DNA of 18,517 bases from Bacteroidota bacterium (GTDB lineage Bacteria > Bacteroidota > Bacteroidia > Chitinophagales > Saprospiraceae): NCBI GenBank assembly GCA_008501835.1, contig QQUB01000457.1, positions 1 to 18,517 on the forward strand. The letters run 5' to 3'. Both the position numbers and the translations under genes were made by a program. Below the pieces are notes generated by a model. It made no database searches and was not told the origin of the DNA. It saw only the letters and a list, made by a program, of their open reading frames with translations. Of this stretch, positions 7,777 to 14,067 are shown one piece after another; positions within the stretch are counted from its first letter, which is position 1, and each line of letters opens with the position of its first letter.

Positions 7777-8257
7777 TATGGTTAGTTTAAATTAGTTAAT
7801 CGTGTTGAAGGATTTTGTTGGTTTGGGTGCCAATTATTTATACTATGACCGTACCCAACAAAATTAAACCATGATGCCCCCTGAGATGGTAACAAAAGTC
7901 ATTTCGAACCTATGACTATTATCACCATAGCCAATTATAATTTCAAATTAATTAATATTAGTGAAATATTTATGATTGTATCAAACAAAAAAACAAATAA
8001 AAAAATCAAGACAAAATTGTCCTTTTTTGAATTACGGACAATTTAGTCCTATTAATTAATTTTGATAAAAAAGAGATTCTTTACCCTTTTAAACCCAAAA
8101 GAGTCTTTTAGCATTAAATTATTAGGACCCTGAAAAAGAAAATTAAACCTGGGCCCCTGTTTTTGGATCGCCCGTTAAAGGTCTGTTAAAGTGTCCACAC
8201 ACTATCCGAATATCCCTATTTTTGCAATACAATTAAACCATAACAGCAATAAAATCG
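7777..8257. promoter_or_regulatory. Divergent norC / sensor-kinase intergenic region
   Basis: This is an AT-rich 481-bp gap without a supportable gene. From norC outward it holds a candidate minus-strand -7 element (7859-7866); a 21-bp dyad AGTCAT-N9-ATGACT (7897-7917), whose CTATGAC half recurs at 7843-7849; a short dyad TGAT-N3-ATCA (7973-7983); a 9-bp perfect inverted repeat AAATTGTCC-N13-GGACAATTT (8014-8044); and, near the kinase gene, a direct repeat GTTAAAG (8174-8180 and 8185-8191) upstream of the -7-like TATTTTTG (8217-8224). A canonical FNR/NNR box (TTGAT-N4-ATCAA type) was not found. Site assignments are pattern-based only. Confidence 0.5.
8174..8224 (+). promoter_or_regulatory. 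Candidate promoter and response-regulator direct repeat for rprXY-like operon
   Basis: TATTTTTG (8217-8224) matches the Bacteroidota -7 consensus TAnnTTTG and lies 33 bp before the kinase ATG. A clear -33 TTG is absent, as is common at activator-dependent promoters. Two exact GTTAAAG units with 11-bp periodicity (8174-8180, 8185-8191) sit about 25-40 bp upstream of the -7 box. One-helical-turn direct repeats at this position are the typical binding site layout for OmpR/PhoB-family regulators such as the one encoded in this operon, suggesting autoregulation. Confidence 0.5.
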
Positions 8258-9769
8258 ATGAGTAAAAAGGTAATTTGGACCATAATAGGATTGATGACCA
8301 TGGCCGTAGTCGGGGTAGTATGGTTACAGATGAACCTGATTCGTACCTCTATCCTTGTCAATGAAGAAAAGTTTGATGCCAACGTATTCACCTCACTAAA
8401 CGCCGTGGTCAGGAACCTGGAAGAAGAGGAAGACCGCCAGGCTTTTCTCCATTATGAAAACGGTTATGCCAATATTCGCAGAGGAAATATTCCTGCTCCC
8501 GGAAATATAAAAGAGATCAATATCGGGTTATCCTATGCAAAGGATAAAACCAATGGTGAAACTATTTTACTGGATCAGTTAAGAGCTCAATTCACAGCGA
8601 CCGAGCCCATTTGTAACAATTGCAAAAAAGAAATCAACAATAACAACCAGATGAGGATGGCTTACCTCAACTCCAACAGTCTGGCGCAGCTTCCACTTAA
8701 AGACCGTATTAATATCGATTACCTCAAGGAAACCATTCAGCGACAATTGAACAATAATGGTGTAAAAACGAATTACCATTACGGGGTTTATGCTAAGAAG
8801 GAAGGTAAGTTCATCATTATGGATGATAAATTCACCATGAATGAATCCATGAACGTTTCCACAGAGGTGCTCAACAACATCAATGCTACCAAATACAAGG
8901 TGTTTCTGTATCCTGACAAAAAAGGGTCATCGGGAATGCTGATGATGTATTTCCCGGATAAAACCAGGGTCGTGTGGAGTTCTATGTGGGGTAATTTGCT
9001 GGGTATTGCCTCTTTCACGACTATCATTTTACTCTGTTTTGCCTATACGGTAAATGTGATCTTCAGACAGAAGAAGATCTCTGAAATGAAAACGGACTTT
9101 ATCAATAATATGACCCACGAATTCAAAACCCCCATTGCAACGATTTCATTAGCGGCTGATTCCATCACCAGTCCAAGGATTGTGAACCAGGCTGAAAAAG
9201 TATCGAGGTTTGCCAACATCATCAAGCAGGAAAATAAACGCATGAACAGCCAGGTGGAGAAGGTATTGCAAATGGCGGTCATTGACAAAGAGGAATTTTC
9301 TTTGAAACTTGCGGATGTTGATTTGTCTGAAGTGATAAAAACTGCGGTAGAAAACATTACATTGCAGGTCGAAAAGAAAAGCGGAACGGTCAGTATGGAC
9401 CTGAACGCTGATAATTCGATGATCAAGGGAGATTATACGCATATTTCGAATGTTATCAATAATCTTTTGGATAATGCCAACAAGTATTCTCCGGAAAAAC
9501 CAGAAATTTCTATATCAACACGCAATGTTGCCAACGGTGTTGAAGTTATTATAAGTGACAAGGGCGTAGGAATGGATAAAGAAGCTCGAAAGCACATTTT
9601 TGACAAGTTCTACCGGGTTCACACCGGCAACCTTCATGACATTAAAGGGTTTGGACTTGGGCTTAGTTACGTCAAAGCCATCATGACGGCACACAAAGGG
9701 CATATTGATGTAAAAAGCGAATTGGGCAATGGAAGTAGCTTTATTCTCGTTTTCCCTTATGAAATATAA
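8258..9769 (+). CDS. rprX: Membrane sensor histidine kinase, RprX-like
   Basis: 503 residues. A transmembrane helix at ~5-27, a periplasmic sensor of ~215 residues, and a second helix at ~245-268 are followed directly, with no HAMP domain, by the kinase core. HisKA carries MTHEFKTPIA with phospho-acceptor H287. HATPase boxes are NNLLDNANKYSP (N box), ISDKGVGMD (G1), IFDKFYRV (F box) and GFGLGLSYVKAI (G2). The layout and N-terminus resemble RprX kinases of Bacteroidota. The periplasmic part contains PICNNC (C119, C122), a CxxC pair that could form a disulfide or bind a metal. The enzyme autophosphorylates and passes phosphate to the regulator encoded 59 bp downstream. The sensed signal is unknown. 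Being divergent from nor makes a link to NO or redox state attractive but unproven. Confidence 0.88.
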   Translation: MSKKVIWTIIGLMTMAVVGVVWLQMNLIRTSILVNEEKFDANVFTSLNAVVRNLEEEEDRQAFLHYENGYANIRRGNIPAPGNIKEINIGLSYAKDKTNGETILLDQLRAQFTATEPICNNCKKEINNNNQMRMAYLNSNSLAQLPLKDRINIDYLKETIQRQLNNNGVKTNYHYGVYAKKEGKFIIMDDKFTMNESMNVSTEVLNNINATKYKVFLYPDKKGSSGMLMMYFPDKTRVVWSSMWGNLLGIASFTTIILLCFAYTVNVIFRQKKISEMKTDFINNMTHEFKTPIATISLAADSITSPRIVNQAEKVSRFANIIKQENKRMNSQVEKVLQMAVIDKEEFSLKLADVDLSEVIKTAVENITLQVEKKSGTVSMDLNADNSMIKGDYTHISNVINNLLDNANKYSPEKPEISISTRNVANGVEVIISDKGVGMDKEARKHIFDKFYRVHTGNLHDIKGFGLGLSYVKAIMTAHKGHIDVKSELGNGSSFILVFPYEI

Positions 9770-9777
9770 ACAAAACA

Positions 9778-9826
9778 TTTAGGATGATGTTGCTAGGAAA
9801 CCAACATCCAGTTAATTGCTCCTAAA
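9778..9826 (+). promoter_or_regulatory. Nested inverted repeats between the kinase and regulator genes
   Basis: TTTAGGA (9778-9784) is complementary to TCCTAAA (9820-9826). Inside it, GATGTTG (9786-9792) is complementary to CAACATC (9802-9808). Both are exact 7-bp arms, so the 59-nt gap can fold into one two-part hairpin that ends two bases before the first ATG (9829) of the regulator gene. It could set the kinase/regulator expression ratio through translation or mRNA processing. No T run follows, so it is not a terminator. Function is inferred from position only. Confidence 0.45.
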
Positions 9827-9828
9827 GC

Positions 9829-10572
9829 ATGGAGACCGAAAAAACTAAACTTATGACGAATAACAGAATTCTGTTAGTGGAAGATGACCAAAATTTTGGA
9901 GATGTTCTCAAATCATACCTTGAGATGCACGATTACGATGTAACCTTGGCTATTGACGGTGTTCAAGGCTATGAATTTTTTAACCGGGGGGAATACGATT
10001 TGTGTATTTTTGATGTGATGATGCCCAAGAAAGATGGCTTCACACTTGCCAGAGAAATTCGTGAAAAAGATACGGAGACACCCATTATCTTTTTGACGGC
10101 TAAAACCATGAAAGATGACGTACTGCAGGGATTTAAGATCGGAGCAGATGATTATATATCAAAACCCTTTAATTCTGAAGAATTATTACTTCGTATTCAG
10201 GCTATCCTGAAACGCAGTCAGACTAAACCTGACCCCAGAGAAGAAATCAAGGAATTTACGATTGGAAAATATCATTTTAACTATCCATTGCGTATTTTGA
10301 CCTATAATTTGGGCGGTGAAAACGAAGAAAAAGAGAAACTTTCACCCAAAGAAGCCCAACTTTTGCGTATGTTTGCAATGTATGCAAACGACATACTCCC
10401 CCGTTCGGAAGCTTTGACCAAGATCTGGGGGGAAGATAATTATTTCACTGCCCGTAGTATGGATGTCTTCGTAACCAAGTTGCGGAAGTACCTCAAGGCA
10501 GATGAAAATATTGAAATTGTCAATATTCACGGCAACGGTTTCCAGTTACTTATTCAGGAAAACGAAGCTTAA
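9829..10572 (+). CDS. rprY: OmpR/PhoB-family response regulator, RprY-like
   Basis: 247 residues from the first ATG. The N-terminal receiver domain has the acidic pair D19/D20, phospho-acceptor D62 in FDVMMPKKDG, T90 in IIFLTAKTM and K112 in DYISKPF. The C-terminal winged helix (about 145-245) includes LSPKEAQLLRMF, EALTKIWGEDNYF, SMDVFVTKLRKYL and NIHGNGFQLLI. The receiver sequence is close to RprY of Bacteroidota. The likely start is the second ATG at 9853 (MTNNRILLVEDD), because regulators of this type usually begin a few residues before the first strand and the 24 bases before it are A-rich. It is expected to be phosphorylated by the upstream kinase and to bind tandem direct repeats. The GTTAAAG repeat at 8174-8191 is a candidate target. 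A strong terminator follows. Confidence 0.9.
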   Translation: METEKTKLMTNNRILLVEDDQNFGDVLKSYLEMHDYDVTLAIDGVQGYEFFNRGEYDLCIFDVMMPKKDGFTLAREIREKDTETPIIFLTAKTMKDDVLQGFKIGADDYISKPFNSEELLLRIQAILKRSQTKPDPREEIKEFTIGKYHFNYPLRILTYNLGGENEEKEKLSPKEAQLLRMFAMYANDILPRSEALTKIWGEDNYFTARSMDVFVTKLRKYLKADENIEIVNIHGNGFQLLIQENEA

Positions 10573-10634
10573 AATTTGTATGTAACAGCCCTTTAGGGCT
10601 TTAGCATAAATTTAGTTTTTGGGATTATGATTTT

Positions 10635-10668
10635 GGCTGGATAGCACAATTGCTTTCCAGCCCTTTTT
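10635..10668 (+). terminator. Rho-independent terminator after the response regulator
   Basis: GGCTGGA (10635-10641) pairs with TCCAGCC (10656-10662), with an inner AGCA/TGCT helix, then CTTTTTATTT. The hairpin is 63 bp after the regulator stop codon. A smaller hairpin AGCCC-TTTA-GGGCT (10587-10600) precedes it without a proper T run. Confidence 0.85.
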
Positions 10669-10677
10669 ATTTGATGC

Positions 10678-10783
10678 AAGGACAGCATCAAGGACATAAG
10701 GAATCTGTGGCAAAAGGACAAATGGGTTTTCACTTCATTTAACTTGTCCTTCTAACCTTAAGAACTTTGGTCCTTTTGTCCTT
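10678..10783. repeat. Five AAGGACA heptamers in direct and inverted orientation upstream of pyrD
   Basis: AAGGACA occurs at 10678-10684, 10690-10696 and 10714-10720. Its reverse complement TGTCCTT occurs at 10745-10751 and 10777-10783. The last pair in opposite orientation extends to AAAGGACAA / TTGTCCTTT and could form a stem. The cluster fills the 127 bp between the terminator and the pyrD start. It may be a multi-site operator, an attenuator-like structure or a degenerate repeat. TTGTCCTTT also occurs at 8018-8026, inside the dyad of the nor/kinase intergenic region. Confidence 0.55.
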
Positions 10784-10795
10784 TAAAACCCTCTC

Positions 10796-11830
10796 ATGTA
10801 CAAACAATTCGTCAAACCACTACTCTTCCTGCTTTCTCCTGAAAGGGCTCATAAACTGACACTAAAATTATTCCGATTCGGGCTCAATATCCCGATCGTT
10901 AGTTCTATCCTTCAAAGCAGTTATACTTTCAATCACAAAAATCTTGAACGAACCATCATGGGGCTGACCTTTCCCAATCCCGTTGGCCTGGCAGCCGGTT
11001 TTGACAAGGACGGAAAATACATCGATCTCCTACCCCATATGGGTTTTGGTTTTGTAGAAATCGGTACGGTAACGCCGAAACCGCAACCTGGAAACCCGCA
11101 ACCACGCTTATTTCGCCTGCCTGCTGACCGAGGTTTGATCAATCGGATGGGATTCAACAACGAAGGGGTGGAAGCCATGGTGGAGAGGCTCAAAAATCAT
11201 GATAGCGGTAAAGTTATCGTGGGCGGAAATATCGGGAAAAACAAGGTTACTCCTAATGAAGAAGCTCAGAAGGACTACGAAATTTGCTTTGAGGCACTGT
11301 TTCCACTGGTCGACTACTTCGTAGTAAATGTCAGCTCACCCAATACTCCGGGATTAAGAGAATTACAGGAAAAAGAACCGCTGACAAAATTGTTAAACAC
11401 GCTTCAAAATCTGAACAAAGCTAAAGAAGCACCGAAACCCATCCTGCTTAAAATTGCACCTGATCTGACTAACGAACAACTCGACGACATTCTCGAAATC
11501 GTAAAAGATACAGATATCAATGGCATTATTGCTACCAATACCACCATCAGCCGGGAGGGTCTTACCACTCCGACCGACTCCATTGGAGCGGGAGGGTTAA
11601 GTGGAGACCCACTGCGGGAACACTCCACAGAGATAATCAGCTATCTGAGAAAAAATGGTCATCCGGATATGGTAATCATAGGCGTTGGAGGAATCTCTTC
11701 CCCTGAAGCTGCCCTCGAAAAACTCGAAGCCGGGGCCGATTTGATCCAGGTGTATTCAGGAATGATCTATGAAGGGCCGGGGTTGATGAAGCGGATCAAT
11801 AAAGGTATTTTGAAAGTTAAAACAGCATAA
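10796..11830 (+). CDS. pyrD: Dihydroorotate dehydrogenase (quinone), class 2
   Basis: 344 residues, normal length for the class 2 family. It oxidises dihydroorotate to orotate in de novo pyrimidine synthesis with FMN, passing electrons to the quinone pool at the inner membrane. The N-terminal amphipathic helix (residues ~1-30, YKQFVKPLLFLLSPERAH) is the membrane and quinone-binding part that marks class 2. Core motifs are PVGLAAGFDKDG (62-73), GFVEIGTVTPKPQPGNP, RMGFNNEG, and NVSSPNTPGLREL with the class 2 catalytic serine S181, then LLKIAPD, IATNTT and IGVGGISS. No expected residue is missing. It appears to be a single-gene unit, preceded by the AAGGACA cluster and convergent with the HTH regulator gene 37 bp away. 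No clear terminator separates the two. Confidence 0.97.
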   Translation: MYKQFVKPLLFLLSPERAHKLTLKLFRFGLNIPIVSSILQSSYTFNHKNLERTIMGLTFPNPVGLAAGFDKDGKYIDLLPHMGFGFVEIGTVTPKPQPGNPQPRLFRLPADRGLINRMGFNNEGVEAMVERLKNHDSGKVIVGGNIGKNKVTPNEEAQKDYEICFEALFPLVDYFVVNVSSPNTPGLRELQEKEPLTKLLNTLQNLNKAKEAPKPILLKIAPDLTNEQLDDILEIVKDTDINGIIATNTTISREGLTTPTDSIGAGGLSGDPLREHSTEIISYLRKNGHPDMVIIGVGGISSPEAALEKLEAGADLIQVYSGMIYEGPGLMKRINKGILKVKTA

Positions 11831-11867
11831 AAGAACTGGAATACAAATACTTTTAATGGGGTATTGG

Positions 11868-12905
11868 TTAATACAAATAACTGACCATCCCCTTAAGTTC
11901 CTCTTTAACTGTTTCTATTTTTTTGCCAATAATACGAAAATGGCGATCTCTCTCCCTCTTCCCTACCCCACCAATATCAACAGAGTATTCAATGACATTA
12001 TCTATCCATTTTTTGGAATAGTCGCAAAATCTTTGATCTGTACTTTTGATAAAATTGGGAGTGTCAAAACTGGAAAAAACAATATCATATTCGTCTGTAC
12101 TAACATAAATTACATTTGTAGATGACACCAGTTCCTTCATTTGTACTCTCAATTTCCCCATCAGACTATCTGGATCATTCAAAACAAATTTGCGACCTTT
12201 CTCTGCCATCCTTTTTAAGTGAGCGCTGAGTTTTTCTATATCCTTAAAAACTACCCAAATATCTTCTTCATTTTTGAAACGTCCTGCATTGACATAGAAT
12301 TTCAATTGATCCAAACTCATGTCTATGAATCTAATATTCCAATTCTCTACTCCGTCCTGGGTATAGTAATCATTTAACATACTGATGCGGAGCTTTTCGA
12401 GTTTCTTATTTTGTTTGAATTCCCGGAAACTAAATTCCCGGCTTTTTTGACGAGATCTCCAACTGGTTTCATTCCAGACAAACAGTTTAAAGTAGAACAA
12501 AAAAGGAAATTGTAGATAGTGAAAAAGAGGCATTTCGCAAGCTACGTAATACATGGTTACATTCTCGGCAGCTTTTAGGTCTTTGAAGTGTAGATTAATA
12601 TTTTGCAGATATTCTTCATACGAAGCGGGTTGACGTCGTATTGCATCTACCTGAAAAGGCACAGGAGATGCTTTTTTGGCAAAACATTGATCGATAGAAA
12701 AATTCAAGTGCCTGGATAACATCAACATATCCTTCAGTGTAAATTGGGAATCTCCACGAAGTTTTTTGTAAATGGCACTTTCTTTGAGTCCCAGAATCCG
12801 ATTTAATTCAGCTATAAATGCTTTTTTATTGGGAAATCTTTGTGCTAAATCTTCAAATATTTGCTGCTGAATAAAGGAAATATCAAATGGTTTCCAATTT
12901 GTCAT
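11868..12905 (-). CDS. HTH-containing putative transcriptional regulator, Bacteroidota-type
   Basis: 345 residues, cytoplasmic, no signal peptide or membrane helix. Residues ~25-75 (FPNKKAFIAELNRILG, then SAIYKKLRGDSQFTL, then MLMLSRHLNFSID) fit an XRE/BetR-like helix-turn-helix: a phase of short helices with an AIYKKLRG recognition-helix pattern. The remaining ~250 residues are mixed alpha/beta, rich in Lys, Phe and Tyr, and match no domain I can name. Proteins of this layout recur in Saprospiraceae-like genomes as regulators of unknown signal. Its gene is divergent from the small lipoprotein gene at 13051, and a 6-bp inverted repeat between them (12977-12994) is a candidate operator. It could control that gene, itself, or both. 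The DNA-binding call is fairly safe; the target is unknown. Confidence 0.65.
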   Translation of the reverse strand: MTNWKPFDISFIQQQIFEDLAQRFPNKKAFIAELNRILGLKESAIYKKLRGDSQFTLKDMLMLSRHLNFSIDQCFAKKASPVPFQVDAIRRQPASYEEYLQNINLHFKDLKAAENVTMYYVACEMPLFHYLQFPFLFYFKLFVWNETSWRSRQKSREFSFREFKQNKKLEKLRISMLNDYYTQDGVENWNIRFIDMSLDQLKFYVNAGRFKNEEDIWVVFKDIEKLSAHLKRMAEKGRKFVLNDPDSLMGKLRVQMKELVSSTNVIYVSTDEYDIVFSSFDTPNFIKSTDQRFCDYSKKWIDNVIEYSVDIGGVGKRERDRHFRIIGKKIETVKEELKGMVSYLY

Positions 12906-12976
12906 TGTGGGGGGGAGTTTTCATTTGTTTTCAAAAATAACAAAAAATATCCATAAATCAACCCGGTTCCTCATAT

Positions 12977-12994
12977 TAGATAAAAAAATATCTA
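12977..12994. promoter_or_regulatory. Candidate operator TAGATA-N6-TATCTA between divergent genes
   Basis: A perfect 6-bp inverted repeat with a six-A spacer lies midway in the 145-bp region between the HTH regulator start (12905) and the lipoprotein start (13051). The position suits binding by the divergently encoded regulator. AT-rich sequence makes chance occurrence quite possible. Confidence 0.3.
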
Positions 12995-13050
12995 TTTTAC
13001 CTTATTAATCGAGTACTCTTATTGCACCTTTGATAATAAAACCTTTTCAA

Positions 13051-13587
13051 ATGAAATATTTAAAAAATTGGAACCCGATCCTGCTTTTTATTTTGCTAAT
13101 TCCTTTGCTGGCTTCCCAATGCGAAAAGGAAAATGAAATGATACCCGAACTCCCCCCTATTACCACTGAAGGGAAAAACACCTTTGGGTGCCGCGTGAAT
13201 GGAGAAATATGGCTTCCAGAGGCACCCTGGGATCTTATGGGAGGTGGTGCACTCAACCCGTATTACAATATTCATGTTGGAGGACTGAATATTGCCGCAA
13301 CAAAAGAAATTTCTGACACAGATATTTATCAATCCATTTCTTTAAGTGGAAATGACATTTGGGATACAGGTGAGTTCAATTATAACCATGCCAAATATTT
13401 AGATTTTGATATTTCTTTCTGTAGTGATTATAGATTTGATTTAGATACTACTCTTGGAGATAAGTTAAAAATTATCCATCTAGATACCGAAAACCGTATC
13501 ATTTCCGGCACTTTTGAATTTACCGCTATTAATGAAGATTGTGACCCTGTTGTTATCACAGACGGGAGATTTGATGTGCAATATTAA
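13051..13587 (+). CDS. Small lipoprotein, TFGCxVNG type, unknown function
   Basis: 178 residues from the ATG at 13051; the frame extends 7 codons further to a TTG, which is less likely as a start. The N-terminus is basic (KYLKNWN), then a hydrophobic stretch, then LLASQC followed by EKENE: a signal peptide II with the lipidated cysteine at residue 24 and an acidic +2 region, as in outer-membrane lipoproteins of Bacteroidota. The Gln before Cys is unusual for the classical lipobox. The mature part begins with a proline-rich linker and then NTFGCRVNGEIWLPEAP, a start shared by many small Saprospiraceae-type lipoproteins (possibly the DUF6252 group, not certain). It ends with SGTFEFTAINEDCDPVVITDGRFDV, a beta-rich fold with several cysteines. 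Function is unknown. It is a single-gene unit between the divergent HTH regulator and a terminator. Confidence 0.75.
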   Translation: MKYLKNWNPILLFILLIPLLASQCEKENEMIPELPPITTEGKNTFGCRVNGEIWLPEAPWDLMGGGALNPYYNIHVGGLNIAATKEISDTDIYQSISLSGNDIWDTGEFNYNHAKYLDFDISFCSDYRFDLDTTLGDKLKIIHLDTENRIISGTFEFTAINEDCDPVVITDGRFDVQY

Positions 13588-13676
13588 CCAATTACAACAA
13601 TTGAACGGAGGAGTATATTCCCGGTTTAATTAGCCGAATGACATACCAATAACCCATGTTTTTTTGAACGAACACG

Positions 13677-13711
13677 GCATAGCTGTGATAGCCATTGCTA
13701 TGCTTTTTTTT
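13677..13711 (+). terminator. Rho-independent terminator after the lipoprotein gene
   Basis: GCATAGC (13677-13683) pairs exactly with GCTATGC (13697-13703), loop of 13 nt, followed by eight T (13704-13711). It lies 90 bp after the lipoprotein stop and 20 bp before the ATG at 13732, so the next gene needs its own promoter or read-through. Confidence 0.8.
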
Positions 13712-13731
13712 AACCATTAAATTCCTTTCAA

Positions 13732-14067
13732 ATGTATTTATTAAAAACCTTCAAATTAAACTTTCGAAAACAAAACCTGATTTTCTTAATCCTATTCCTG
13801 GTGCTTTCTATTCCCATATCTGCTCAAGTGCCGGATGACATTGACTCAACGGGATATTCAAGAGACTATGTTTTCTCAAATCTTGACCTAAGCGAAGTAC
13901 CTTCAGGTTTATTGTATGATTACAGTGTTCCTATGGCTCCGTTGGAATCATTTACCGGCTTGGCTCCAAATGAAAACAATGTGATGAATGAACTTACCTT
14001 CAGGTTGTTATACGCGACACTTTACAGTGCGGCTACTAGTCCTGTTTTACATTACCTGATCCTATAA
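13732..14067 (+). pseudogene. N-terminal piece of the frameshifted secreted hydrolase/beta-solenoid protein
   Basis: 111 residues that begin with a signal peptide (basic start KTFKLNFRKQN, hydrophobic LIFLILFLVLSIPISA, cleavage after SAQ-type site around residue 32) and then a soluble segment ending SPVLHYLIL before a stop at 14065-14067. Reading one frame over between 14040 and 14064 continues as LPDPITHLGPVMEEN into the large frame that follows. The downstream frame has no signal peptide of its own but has a T9SS sorting domain that would be useless without one. The two parts therefore belong to one gene with a one-base deletion (natural or sequencing/assembly error). No slippery heptamer for programmed frameshifting is visible. 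Confidence 0.8.

Noticed and set aside
7973..7983. TGAT-N3-ATCA dyad as an FNR/NNR-type site for norC
   Set aside because: Spacing is 3 instead of the 4-6 required between such half-sites, the arms are only 4 bp, and it is about 190 bp from the norC start in AT-rich DNA.
11831..11867. Terminator between convergent pyrD and the HTH regulator gene
   Set aside because: Only a 5-bp AATAC/GTATT pairing without a T run is visible, so no terminator is claimed.
13030..13050. TTG at 13030 as the start of the lipoprotein gene
   Set aside because: An ATG at 13051 gives a normal lipoprotein signal peptide. The extra seven residues would add nothing typical and would overlap a TTTG promoter-like stretch.
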